Origin: Luscinia megarhynchos
Taxonomy: Eukaryota; Chordata; Aves; Passeriformes; Turdidae
Assembly (NCBI GenBank): GCA_034336665.1
Contig: JAPFBE010000002.1
Span: forward strand, 83,025,905-83,089,904
DNA: 64,000 bases
Direction: 5' to 3'
Shown: piece by piece, positions 18,693 to 30,841 of the stretch
How the letters are laid out: each line of letters starts with the position of its first letter
Numbering within the stretch: position 1 is the first letter of the stretch
Position numbers and translations under genes: made by a program
Notes under the pieces: generated by a model
What the model was told of the DNA's origin: nothing
What the model saw: only the letters and a program-made list of their open reading frames with translations
Database searches by the model: none

Positions 18693-20560
18693 CTCTTAAA
18701 ATGATTCTGAGTTTTTTATGGTTTTTTGACATATTTGATTACTTATCTCACTATTGTACATGTTCTCTGTTGTTCATCAGGGGAATTGGGATTCTTAGGT
18801 TATTTATATCTGTTTTGGGAATCTCATTTGGGTAGAGCCTCACATCTCTAGAATTCAATCAAACTTTTGCATGAGCAGCTGAAAACAGGTTTATTTCTTT
18901 TCTGAATGAGAACCTCAAATATTGCACTGCTATAAACACCAAATTTTTAGAAAATATTTTTAATGTGGATTTTTTTTTTTGGATAGTGAGGAAAGGAAAG
19001 AAAAATTCAGGGACCCCCATGTGAGTAAATATCATAATTTTTTCAGCTGTTATCTTTATTGGGAAATAATGTTTGTGTCTGACTAGAAGTATCTTACCTG
19101 ACTGTACTGTCTAGTGTTTGCAATGTGACAGTGCCTCACAGGATTCATTTAAGCTGTAACAGTCAGAGTTTCCTTATTCCCCTTGCACTCTACACTGAAT
19201 GCAGCCTGTACATGTAATATCCTGTCGAAGTGCTTATTGTTTCCAACAGTGCAGCATTGCTGAATATGGTCCTGCTGCTGTTGGCTCATGAGACAGAGCA
19301 AGTTAATTAATTCAGCACGGTATTTAATTGAGTCACCGTGCCAGATGTCAATTATATTTTAGATCTTTCAAGTTTCTGTCTTGAAATATGTTAGCAGTAC
19401 ACATCTCAGAGTAGTGGAAGATTGGGTATCTTGAACAAAAATTATTTTAATGATGTTCACAATTGCAATAGGAATAGCAGGTGTTGATATCATCAACAGT
19501 GTTACAGCACTGTTGGTAAATATGGTAGAGCAAGATCCACGTCAGGACTGAAGAATACTCAAACTAAAGGTGGACTTGAAAGAGCTCAATGACTAATAAA
19601 GTTCTTAATTTTTCTCATTTAGGAGTTTAGCCAATAGTCATGAATTGCATACAATTACATGATGAAATAATATATGCTATTATTACCATTACTGTTGATG
19701 AAACAGTCTGCATGCAGCCAGCAGAAAATCTTGAGACATTGTTTTTTTAGCAAGTGAGTCTTGGATCCTAAAACCTGTCTAGGCATTTTATTTCAGTTTG
19801 ACCTTAAGCACTTCTTATATAATTCTTAAATATTTGTAGATACCTATTATATTTAAAGTGATAGACCTCCTATTTAGATACTTTTAAAATATCTATTCCT
19901 GTAATTTTGCCAAACTACTGAAATTCCTCTGCTCTCAGCTGCACACATAATTTGTATCTATCAGCACAATTGGGCATGAAGTTTACTGCCTTCCATTTCC
20001 TTCCACTACTTTCATTTTCCGTCTACTGTTCCATGACAGTTGGGTAGTCCCTAGAAAATTAAATGCGTAGAAATATCTTTTCAAGCCTAGAAAAGGGAAC
20101 ATGTCTACATGTTCCCAAATTCTACTTGAGATTTAATATAATCTCACTGTTTAGACAAACTGACCTGTGAAGAGTTTGAACAATACTACTGGCTGTCTAC
20201 AGCTGGTGAGAACTCAGTTGTAGAGTGGAAGACAACACAATTTGACCATGAAGGCTCCAAATCTGTGTCTTGCTGCATCACAGTAAATTCAGTAGTTCAT
20301 GGATACCCACAAATAGAAACATATTTTGATGCATCAGACTCCTAGTTTGTGATTCCTGTCTTTAACAGGAAAATGGGTGTGCACAAATGCCAAGTCTAAC
20401 ATGACCATGCAGGTGAAAAGGGACAGAAGATCTCCTAGACTGGGCAGACCACTGAAAGAAGAGCTGCTGGGTGTAAGCAGATCTAAATTCAAGGCACTAG
20501 CAACCTAGTTAAGAAAAAGCTGTTCACGTGCTTTTTCAGCTGTGGATATTTTCCCTGTTT
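18693..20560. other. Intronic DNA with a 22-nt perfect palindrome
   Basis: Unique AT-rich sequence. A 10-bp perfect inverted repeat (GGGAACATGT, CT spacer, ACATGTTCCC) lies at 20095-20116. Nothing else identifiable. Confidence 0.55.
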
Positions 20561-20840
20561 GAGGGGACAGCTTGGTGGGAGCGAGGCCCATGGAAGCAAA
20601 AGCTGCCCTGCGCCGCGCGGCCCACGACGGATGTCGAACAGGGGCCGCGCCGGCAGTGGGGTGGAGGCATTCCAAGAGGCCTTTTCCCTTGGCTGCTGCC
20701 ATCTAGTTTTTGGTGTTAATCTGTGCCCATGGCAGGGTTTTGTGAAGCAAAACAATCATCAGCTGTATTCAGCTCGCCATTCTCATCTCCTCGTTGCAGG
20801 GAAGAGCATGCGGGGCAGGCCTGTAGGAGCCTGATAAGGA
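20561..20840. promoter_or_regulatory. Isolated CpG cluster and flanking candidate regulatory sequence
   Basis: Eleven CpGs fall in about 85 bases at 20578-20663 (core CTGCGCCGCGCGGCCCACGA, then GGCCGCGCCGGC), surrounded by AT-rich intron. A CTGATAAGG GATA motif lies at about 20832. It is too short for a classical CpG island. No exon of a known gene was recognised on either strand. Candidate intronic enhancer or promoter of a non-coding transcript. Confidence 0.35.
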
Positions 20841-21544
20841 AAAGAGGATTCAGTGTGGCTGTGAAGAGAATCCACAGGAGGAGAATGTGCAGGGTTGGGC
20901 CAGGCAAGCAGTGGGACACAGCAGGGACCCTTAAATGGGATCTGGGAGGTTCAACACCAAAGAGACATCTCTGCTAGATATGCTCATGGAACTGCTTGAC
21001 TGGGTAGGGTGTGAGGGACTGAGGAGCCAAGGTTCAAAACGCGGTAAAGTTATTCACTCACTAAGCTGTGGCTGGTCACTTCGGGTCAGAAACCTCATGT
21101 CTGTAGTACACAGTGGCTTTTAATCTTCTGAGTTGCAGCATGAGGGTTTTCTGGGGACTTTTGTTGGAAATGCTGCATGGCTACAGAGAGGCAGGAGCCT
21201 GTCCATAGTAAGGGCTGTAGTCAATCTTTAGTTTCTTTTTCTCTCATTCAAACATGGAAATGGATAAGGTAGAATTTATCTTTAGATATTCAATTGCAAA
21301 TGGAGAATTTGGCTCTTCATAGCACAGAGACATTTTTATATTTAGTTACCAAAAATAGTGTACTGAGTAATGAACCTTGATTAACCTTTGTTATACTACT
21401 TTTACACCTTTAAATATTTCAAGTAACTACAAAAGCATTTCTTTCTCATTTTTACTACTGTTACTCTCAGTCTCTCCATGTTTTGAACAAGTTGAAGATC
21501 ACTTCCTTCCATCCCAAACATGAGCAGATGTTATTGTTGCAGCA
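20841..21544. other. Intronic DNA, nothing recognised
   Basis: Unique sequence. The first ~300 bp are GC-richer than surrounding intron, and the rest is AT-rich. Confidence 0.55.
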
Positions 21545-21580
21545 CTTCAAAGTGTTTTCCACCCTTAATGATTCTATGGC
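21545..21580 (+). mobile_element. CR1 LINE, terminal 3' fragment (sense)
   Basis: CTTCAAAGTGTTTTCCACCC followed by TTAATGATTCTATGG matches the last ~35 bases of CR1, including the ATTCTATG end. It abuts the oppositely oriented CR1 that follows, giving a tail-to-tail arrangement. Confidence 0.7.
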
Positions 21581-21589
21581 TCTAAGCAG

Positions 21590-21840
21590 CCTATCCCAAC
21601 ATGCACAGCACATCAGCATGTAGCTGTTGAGTGACATCATGTGCTGTCCTAAAATCAGTGCTGTGTTCACCTCTGAATCATGTCCCCATGTAACACATTC
21701 AAATGTCTTTTGAACACCTTGGGGACAGTGATTCCACCACTTCTCTGGGCAGCCTGTTCCAATGCCTGCCAAAGTAAAGAAACTTCATCATATCTAGTGT
21801 CAACCTCCTCTGGCACAACTTGAGGCCTTCCTACAAACTG
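21590..21840 (-). mobile_element. CR1 LINE, 3' region fragment (antisense)
   Basis: Read on the minus strand, the segment gives GGCCTCAAGTTGTGCCAGAG, then CATTGGAACAGGCTGCCCAG, then AGTGGTGGAATCACTGTCCC and GGTGTTCAAAAGACATTTG. These are the CR1 3'-region landmarks in correct order. It is 5'-truncated and its own 3' end is eroded. Confidence 0.9.
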
Positions 21841-24800
21841 AAATATTTAGAAGAATATTGAAGTATGTCAAGATGTCTTCATGGCCATCCACAATGATTA
21901 TTGAGAACATGTCACCTCAAATTACTTCACCCTTTACCAAGTGTTCTCCCATTTATATAGACATGTACTTTAGGAGAATGCAATGACAAAAAAAATTTTT
22001 TTAAAACTTTCATGCACAATCGTAGTTCAGATTTTTATTTTTTTAAAGGAAGTTATTTCTGCTCTTTTATTTACGTTTGCACACATTTAAACCATGCTAA
22101 TAATATGACAAAAGATGTGGCAAGGATCTGAATAAACGCCCTGTTTTGGAAAAATCCAAAAGCATTTTTCTCCAACTTGTAGAAGTAGTTTCCATATCTC
22201 AGCTAGGGGATGAAGAAACATGGCACAGTATAGGAGAACCTTTAATCTTTCTCATCTGTCTAAATGCTATTAGTACACTGCTGATAGTACTGCATACCAT
22301 GTAATAGCCTTCATTTTTAGTTGTTAAATATTTAAAGGACATACAAATAAGACAGGATTCATTCTTCCTTTTTTTTCTTCATTTATTATTTGGTTATTTC
22401 CAGGATACCAACAGGGAATTTTTACACAAAATTGCTCTTGTTTTTTAACCTCATTTCCTTTACTGTAGCCCTTTTTTGAGACTACATGTACCCATGGTTC
22501 ATTTTGACACCTATTTATCAAAACAACAGCAGAACTTAACAATTCTTTAAAACTGTCACTGGTTATTTTGAAAGGTCTTTAACAATAATTCAGTTACGTG
22601 GTGATTGCTCTGAGCATCTCCATTAAGCAGAATTTATCCTAAAACTGTTGTTAATAAGTAGTAGACTTTACCAATCATTCCCATTAAACAAACTCAGTTC
22701 CCTGGGAGAAAACTCAATAGACTATCTGTCCTATTTTGTCAAGCTTCATTTCAATAGGGGGTCCTTCTGAGAGTAGGAATGTACCCTGGGGCACATTTCC
22801 AGGCAGTTGCTGAGAGCAGAGTAAGGGGATGGTTCTGCAGAAGAGATGAGGCAAAGTTGGGAGCCTGGGACAAAAATAAAGGCAAGAAAATTTGGTCCAG
22901 GACATCCCAGACAGCAGTAGAGGGAGATGTTATCTCCCACTGCCAGGCTCTTGCATTTTAGGATATGGGAAAAAGAGAGAGAAGAAAAGCTGCTTAATTA
23001 GAGAATCACTGCAATAAACTTGAGTAGCAAGTAGCAAATTTTTGTGCTTCTACACTATGTCGAATCTTAATAGTCTTCTGCCTAGTCTAATCTCTGTACC
23101 ACAGGCTTTAAGACTCAGGTGCTTGTTTTCCAATTGTTGATTTTGCTAAATTTATAACACAACTTTTAGAATGGGATGTAGTCTTCTTTAAAAATTGCAT
23201 GTAAGAGAAATAATTTATTTATCTCTATTTAAGGTCATTCATAGCTCACTGCACTACAATACCTGTCAGGCACGAGTTCTATACTTGTGTTTAAGATGAG
23301 AAATTTAGTATTAAATGTTGTCCTCTGAAGAAAATTTTTCAATTCATGCTTTTTATAATGACACTTTTTCTTATTTATGAAACATACATATTATAAACTA
23401 GGCAGATATAAAATGCCAGATTTAAATATTCAGCAGTTTTGGAAGTAATTTTCTTCTCACTAAATGTTAACGCTATCTTTTTTTATTCTGAAATAAAATT
23501 CAGTTTCTAAAATGTTGACACATAGTTTCACATATATAGAACAAGCATGGGAAATTCTAGCTATATCATTTGAAGTGGCACATAAGGCTATGAAGGTGTT
23601 TGTGTCTAGGAAGATATTTGCATAGTTAAGACAAGAATTTGGTAGTTACAATGGGCATGGACCTGAATGACTGGGAGGATGCTTTGCTCTCTCTTTGACC
23701 ATTTAAAAATAAAATGTTCTGTGAGCTTATGAGTATCTTTTTGCCTACTGCACATAAAGCTATGCCTGCCCAAGGATAGTTAGCCTTGGGGCACGCTGGT
23801 AGTGGAAAAGCACTGAGATGCTGTTGCCTGTGGAGCTGTGGTAGCACTTTGTTGTGCTCAGTATGTTGTCAAGATGGGCTGTCTGGACATACAAATGTAT
23901 AAGATTATGAAAACATCAACAGAAGCTTTCCACAGGACTTGTGGATGCCATAGTGAGGAGTTGTTTGAAATGAAAGTGTACTGTAGAGAAAATTCTGGTG
24001 TGAAAAGTCACATTTTGGTGGTGTCAAAATTTGTTTGTTAATAAAAAATGCAGACCAAGATACGATATTATAGTAACAATAACAATATTTTAAATTATTG
24101 TCTATCTTCATTAAATAAATAAATTATTTAAAGGAATGGACCTCTGGTTTCAGTTAAGACAGTGGCTGCTTGCTGATCACTTTCATACAGTGTAATAGAA
24201 TGTTCAAAATTCCAAAGATAGTTTCCTTTCCATTTGAATATGCTTGAGAGAAGTAGCCTATAAATTTTCAAGAAGGATGGAAATTAAAGTTATTTCTGGT
24301 TGTTTCATTGCCAGCCAAATTAACTGTGTTCTGTGAAAGTGTGGGTTTGAACATTTTGAATAGAAAAAACCCTCTCAATATTTCTAGTAAGTATTGTAAG
24401 TACAGTATGAATACAGAAATATATTAAAAATGGATATTTAAAAATAAATGTGTAAAAAAATATAGTAACTATATATATGTACATATATATATATGCACAC
24501 ACAATGTAAGTGATTTTGAGCATATAAAAATAGCATATTCTAGTCAGAAGGAGGTATTAACTGTTACTAGGTCCTAAAAATCTGTTTTATTTGAAATACA
24601 TTAATTTTGCTGAATTTTCTTCACCGTTTGGCTGTAGGTTCTTTTCTAATGATGTTGAAGTATCCCAAGACCAGTAGCAAAATGAGTCCTTTTCGAGATG
24701 CAGCAAATCTACTTTGCACTACCAATGTATGGGCAAAGAAATTCAGAGCTTGGCCTGAGAAATTCAGTGCTGAGTGAAGCTTATAAATGTCCTGAGCCTC

Positions 24801-25136
24801 ATTTGTCAAGCCTGGAGAGCAAGTTGATCAATCTAATCCCCTGGTGGCTCCTCAGACCCCAAGGAAGCTCAAAAGACAGTCAGCTCCAGCCTTTAGGGCT
24901 CCAGAGCAAAGAGCATGGGAGGCACCATCAGTTGCTGTCCTTTCCTTCCCTGGCAGCCCCAGACGTGCAGCAAGGACTGCACAGCTCGTACTCTACCTGA
25001 TGAGGTTTACTCATTTATAGGTTAATTTGTGTATCCTGATAGTCCATACATGGTAAATGATATGCATAGCCTCATTGGGGTTTAAATGGTTTCATATTTA
25101 TATTGTTTCATTGGTTGTAGAAAAGAGGGTGTCAGT
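21841..25136. other. Intronic DNA, mostly unrecognised
   Basis: AT-rich unique sequence. A short alternating purine-pyrimidine (AT/AC) run lies at 24470-24503. A GC-richer patch at 24800-24990 has no assigned identity. Confidence 0.5.
24470..24503. repeat. Degenerate AT/AC dinucleotide run
   Basis: Alternating TATATATGTACATATATATATATG leads into CACACACA. Short, impure microsatellite-like sequence. Confidence 0.75.
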
Positions 25137-25338
25137 CTCTTCTCCCAGGTAACCAGCAGTAAATATTCTTTGGAATTGTCAGGACAAGAGGAAATATCCT
25201 CAAGATGCACCAGGGAAGGTTCAGGCTGGGCATCAGAGGAATTTCTCTAATGGAAAGGATTGTTAAACATTGGAACAGACTGCCCAGGGAGGTGGTGGAG
25301 TCACGACCTTTCCAACCTAAATGATTCTGTGATTCTGC
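25137..25338 (+). mobile_element. CR1 LINE, 3' fragment with internal deletion
   Basis: The landmarks are in order: TTCTCCCAGGTAACCAGCAG, GGACAAGAGGAAATATCCTC, GGTTCAGGCTGGGCATCAG, ATTGGAACAGACTGCCCAGG and AGGTGGTGGAGTCAC. It then jumps straight to GACCTTTCCAACC and the end AAATGATTCTGTGATTCTG. The block normally lying between GTCAC and the TTCCAACC box, on the order of 130-150 bases in consensus as I know it, is missing at about 25305. Sense orientation. Confidence 0.93.
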
Positions 25339-28300
25339 AATAATCCTGTCCCATCTTAAATAACTTTAAAATTGAATAATAAATTTTACCCCCTTTCTTT
25401 TTACTAATGCATTTTAATGTAAACACATTAAATGCTTCACAACTTTTGAATCATTAAATGTAGTTTTTGAGCTATTTTAACATATTTAGGAAATAATTGA
25501 GTTTTGCATAGACAAAATACTGTCCTTTCTGTGCTGTAAGGGAAGGATAGCACTCTGAACAGTACTGATGCATTTATCAAAAACTACATAACATATGAGA
25601 TATCACCACAGTTTATGTAGATTATTCTCACTCTGAGAATATGTCTTATAATTTAAAATTCTTCCTGTCACAGATTAGCTTTTAAATCTTGTTTTTGACA
25701 TTTGATTTCATATCTGAAATGCATAGAAGATACTGTTTTTAATAAAGGCTTTATATATGTTAGTAATTATTATTTATGTATTTATTTTAAAAACATCTCA
25801 CATTTCCCAAAATATTTTTTTTTCTTTGAAGCTTTCTTTTCTGCATGACAGTCTCTGATCTGGGGGATGAGTGCCCACTTTTTTTTAAACAAGAAACTGG
25901 AACTCCTGCGATGTGCGAGGGCATTAAAGACAAGTTTAGGGGAGCTGAGGGAGGTGTGCCTCGAAGCTGGGGAGGTGAGGAAGGATTCTTCCCTCTCTCC
26001 TCCCTCCTGCAAGCTGTTGTCCTCACTTTTGGAAGAAAACTGGGGCAAATTAGCATAAAGGAAAGAGAGCAATAAAGCAGAAAACAATAGCAGATCCAAA
26101 ATATCTTCATTCCTTCTTTTCTGCTTGTGTTGAAGCAGGTCTGGTTCTACTATTCCTAATTTTTAATTCTGCAGTGGACCTTATAGTACATTTTAATCTT
26201 AATGCTTTGCTTTCACACTGTGTCATCCTCTTGGATGTAGTTGCATTTACTACATTAAATATTGGATTTTATTGTTTATATTTGTTAAATTCCAGATCAT
26301 ATTATTCTATTTTGGGATCCAGTATTTTGCTTTAGTCCTGTTTCTCTCCTCACTATGGTCAATTTACCTCCTCTAAGTCTCAAATACCATCTTAATCCTG
26401 CATACATCTGTGGTGGAAGATTTTCCTTGCTTCTTGGATCCACCTGGATCACAAGCCATGGAACAACATGAAGGATTGCATTAGGTGAACCTTCCAGACT
26501 CAGCAAGGTATCAGCAAGGGAGATTTAGGTTTGCAAGGAGAAAGTTTCCTAATGTTAATGAGAGTGAAAAGCTGGAGGAGATTCAGGAGGTTGCAGTAAA
26601 TGTGTGGCTGGTGTGTTTCAGAGCAGGCTGGACCAAGACAACAGGAGTAGTGTAAGCACAGCTGAGCTGTGGCATGGGGGAAGGAAAAGGAGCAGATGAC
26701 CCTGTGGCTTTTGGCAGCCTGATGCTGAGAAATGTCTGCAGCCAACTTCACTTGTTTGGCTGCCCAGAAATGCCTGCAGGTAGCTAAAATCTTTCAAGAT
26801 TGGCTTTAAAAGGAGTGGAATGAGACGCTGTTTTTTTGTAGAAGATGGCAGATGGGACATTACAGGAAGCTAGACAGTTGGTCACACCAGTAAAGAGTAC
26901 TGGTTTCAAAATCTAATTGAAATATAACAAGGGCTAGCTGAGAGATAAGGAAGTAAGCCGCTATATTTCTTTGGCATGTCCCTTCTCAGTTGCTTGTGTG
27001 CTTTTTTTTCCCTCTGAATATTCTCCCTTCCCACTCCAGTTTCTTGCTAACTAAAGTTAGAAATTATAGCCAATAGAAAATAAGTGTAGCTTTTTCAAAA
27101 AGTTAGTTTCAGTTTTACTTAGGACGTTGTTTCTAAGTTTTCTGTACTTCTTTTTTTTAAGGAATATATCAGGATCATTGTCTGAAGATTCTAAGGATTG
27201 TTGTCCCTGGTTTTTGTGCCACACATTTGCAGAGTGAGAGCAATAGTATTGCATTGCCAAGTGTGTGCACTTTGATCTGGCAGTACAGCATGCCTCAGGG
27301 AGTAAGCTGAATCTTGATTTTTATAGTCAGTCATTCACTATCAGGTACCAGAACCCCTTTTAAACAGGCTGAAAAACAGAATACACCATGGATTCGACAT
27401 GGAAACATTTGCAAGGAGGTTCTTGGCATTGCCAGCATCCTCAGAGCTCATTTTGTGCTTCTGTGCTAGTAAATCTCTTAAGTGCATACAGAAGTGATAC
27501 CTTTGTGCAGTGAATGACTGCATATACACTGATTACTTTTGAAACCACTTTCCCCCAGCCCACCACATTTAGCAGTGGAAAATAAGAATAATATACATGT
27601 TTTGAAACGTGACCTCACAAATGTGAGACCACTTGGTGTGGTTGTGACTCCTTAACATTCCTTGCATTCCCTGTCCCAAGCCCAGTTGTTACCACTTGTT
27701 GCAGGGTTTAAGTGGCTTTGTAGTAGCACCTATTAGCTTGCTCTGGCCAGTAGCATACTTGGGACTAAATGGCTTTTTTGACCTTTAATAAGCATTTTCT
27801 TGTCAGTCATACCAAAGATACTTGACTATCTGTTTGTTTCACTATTACTACCATAATTGAGAGGTCTCCTGAACTACTCCAGAAATAGTCATGACATTCT
27901 CATTGCTTTCTGTTCTTCTTTGCTGTGCTGTTGGAGCACAGTATCTTGCACTTGCAGAGTCCCTTTGGGATAATTGCAAGAAGTGGGGATGTAAAGAGTT
28001 TCATGGGGTGGAATTTGCTGCCATGACCCACTGCAGCCTGGTATTCAACCTCACGAGAGCTGCAGTAGCACACTGCCTTGATATTCTCACTTTAAATCTA
28101 TATTGGGATAACAAAGATGGTTGAAGTTATTCTGTCAAGGCAACATAAAGCATGGGCAAATTTCTTCCAAATAAAGTATGTTAGAGGTTGCAGTTGTATG
28201 TCTGTAATTTTTAATCCGGGTGGTTTTCTGTTTCTCTCTGTAGTGTTTGAAAAAAAATATAAAGCAATGAAAGGGACTGCACAATGATTGCAAATTTCCA

Positions 28301-29092
28301 CTGGTGATTAATAGTGCACTTAAGACTTGATTTTTCCTAGCACTGAGCACTAGCAGGAGGTACTCAGCACCCCAAACTTCCATTCAAAGCTGTAGGGTGA
28401 AGTATGCTTAGCATTTTCCAACACTGAATGCTGCAAGCACAGCCTCTCCATAGAAGATAAATATTTGTTATTTATATGACCTTGAAGATGGGACTGGTTT
28501 GATAGGGTTAAGGTCAATGAGTATATTATTTTTAGACATTATACAGAATACTTGGATGGTTCTGCTTTATTTTAGTGTGTTAGCATCTGGCAGCATTCTG
28601 TGTTCCATATGCTGCTGATTGTCCTGATACATTCATCTTCAGTGATTATCAAAAAGATTTCAGTGCTCTGGAGTTAATAACACATTTGAGAAGACAAATA
28701 CATGAAGATAAGTAGAAAAGCTGCCTGTAGATTTCTGTATAGAAGACCAATATTTTTGCAATCTTGGCAAGTACACTATTAATTCAGAAATGTTTTTAAA
28801 ATTAAATTACTTAATTAGCTAATTTTTGTAAGGCTGAAAAATAGTGTATTAGAATTCAATGTTGTTGTCACAATAGACATAGAGAACATTGCTTCTTTGA
28901 ATTCTGATTTTGCTCTTGTTATTCTACATGTTGCAACATGGCTAATTTTTGATAATGGTGAATAGTTAAGGGGATTTTAGATTTGCACCCTTTCACCCTT
29001 TTCTCAGGTATTATTTTTATATGGCTTGGATCTGTGAAAGTTTAACTATGCTTCTGCTGTTTCATTACAATAAGTACAAACTATCAACTGAC
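25339..29092. other. Intronic DNA, nothing recognised
   Basis: AT-rich unique sequence with GC-richer patches at 25850-26000 and 26400-26760. No coding exon or named repeat seen. Confidence 0.5.
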
Positions 29093-29112
29093 TTTTTTTT
29101 TTTTTTTTTTTT
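29093..29112. repeat. Poly-T tract (T20)
   Basis: Twenty consecutive T residues followed by GTAG. No retroelement body was recognised next to it. Confidence 0.9.
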
Positions 29113-30714
29113 GTAGTGGTGTTTTCAGTTTTCCTATGTTGATAAAATTTTTTCCAGGGCTATAAATTATTATTTTCATTCTGTACTGTTTTGGCCTTAC
29201 ATGCTAACAGCTTCGGGGAAGAAAGACTTAAGGATTTCATGTAGAATTTGCCACATCAAAGCAGGTATTCCCTTTTACAGTACCACCTTCTTTCTGAGAA
29301 TGCAGATGCCCTACCACAGTCAGAACAAATGGTGAAGCAAAAATCTAAATAAGCCAGTTGTCTGACAGCCTTGTCTCTTGTGGCTTTTGCCACAGGCCCA
29401 CACTTACATTAGAGGCTAGACCACTGTGGGGCTGCCCAAATTCCTGCAAGGAATAGTTCAAGTAAGGAAACAGGTGTAGGGCTCAAAGTCTAGAAGGATG
29501 ACCCTTTGCTTCCAACACCTCCTGTCAGACAGCTCCTTGCTGCTCTGGTCTCTGCTGAGAAGGGAGGGTGCTGTGAAATCAGCTGTGGCCGTGGCTCTTG
29601 AGCCAAACCCTGGCACCAGGGTCTGTCAACACAACATGGCATGGGATGTCTGGTCTAAGTAGACATCAGGAAAGCAGCAGGAAGACTAAAGTGGCAGTTT
29701 GCCACAAAACAGAAGGTACAGAACAAACTAAGGTAGTAATGTTGTTGCTCAATGTTTCTCTCTTAATTCAATAGCTATCATTTCAAACAAAAAAATAAAG
29801 GCAGCAATGTCTCTTGGGGCACATAACATACCCAATCCCACTGTTCAAATAAAACTTGTTTTATTTAATCATGCACAAATCTGTTTAGATCTTAGCAGCG
29901 ACCACTCTTCCTGTTGCCAATATCTATTAATGATAATTACTGCAAATACTATACTCACTCAGTGATAGCATCACATCATGGTGAGGAAGATTGTGATCTT
30001 ATCTAAACCTATTCTGTTTAACTCTGACACTCCTTCTATTATAGTGGGGCCCTGATAAAATCATGCCTGTTAGGATCAGACATTAGTTGAAATCAATATT
30101 TGAAAATGTGCCTGTTTTTGCTTAATAGCAAAGTTAGTGTGAGGGTCATAGTGAGATCATTTGTTGGATGAGATTGTACAGCTTCATCTTGTAATGGAAA
30201 TGTGTTCCTTGCTTCAGCTGCTGGTGAAAAGTAAAAACAAGGGCTCTTTGAAAGCTGTACAGCTTTGTTAATAATCACTGTGTGAGGAAGATACAATCAT
30301 TATTATGATATTTAACATCTGTAGTGCTGCAGCCTGTTGAGGTTCAAGTCGGGAACTAATGCTCCTTTTTGCTAGACTCTGGACCTGATATTAAAAAGAC
30401 AGCTGCTAGCCTCAGCTAGCTTAGGTCCTGGTTTTAAACCAGACATGAATGCAATGACAACAAATGAGTGTGGAGGCCAAAAGTTAAAATGGCAATAATT
30501 AAGATTAGTATAGTAAAAGTTACGTCACATTTAAGCAGCAGACGTGAGTTTTCTAGAGATAGGGAATGAAAAATGCAGTGAGTTTGCAGATGGCTTCAGA
30601 GAATTCTTTCTATATGCATTACTCTAGTGGAAGAAAATACAAATAAATCGAGAGTATTTATTTAGATAGAAATTTTGAAACTTATTTTCTGATAAAGAAG
30701 GATATAATCTAGAT
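29113..30714. other. Intronic DNA, nothing recognised
   Basis: Unique sequence. A GC-richer patch at 29380-29640 was not assignable. Confidence 0.5.
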
Positions 30715-30841
30715 CAGTGATGATGAACCCTTTCAGAGCTTGATGCCAAATTTATTTTTAAAAGCTCAGAAGCTCTTGTGCTGCCAACATTAATCTCCCT
30801 GTAACAAATTTGGCACCAGTGCCAGCTGTTATAGTTACTGG
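30715..30841 (+). mobile_element. Decayed hAT-type (Charlie-like) MITE
   Basis: The left end CAGTGATGATGAACCCTTTC continues as AGAGCTTGATGCCAAATTTA. This resembles the CAGTGATGGCGAACCTTTTAGAG end of hAT-Charlie non-autonomous elements as I know them. The interior GTGCTGCCAACA and the right portion TTTGGCACCAGTGCCAG also fit the GGCACCnGTGCCA box near the opposite end. The last ~15 bases are poorly preserved and no target-site duplication is clear. Only ~127 bp, so internally deleted or a MITE. Confidence 0.5.

Noticed and set aside
24621..25000. 100-codon + frame with overlapping antisense frame
   Set aside because: Composition and both-strand openness suggest chance; no family resemblance and no splice sites.
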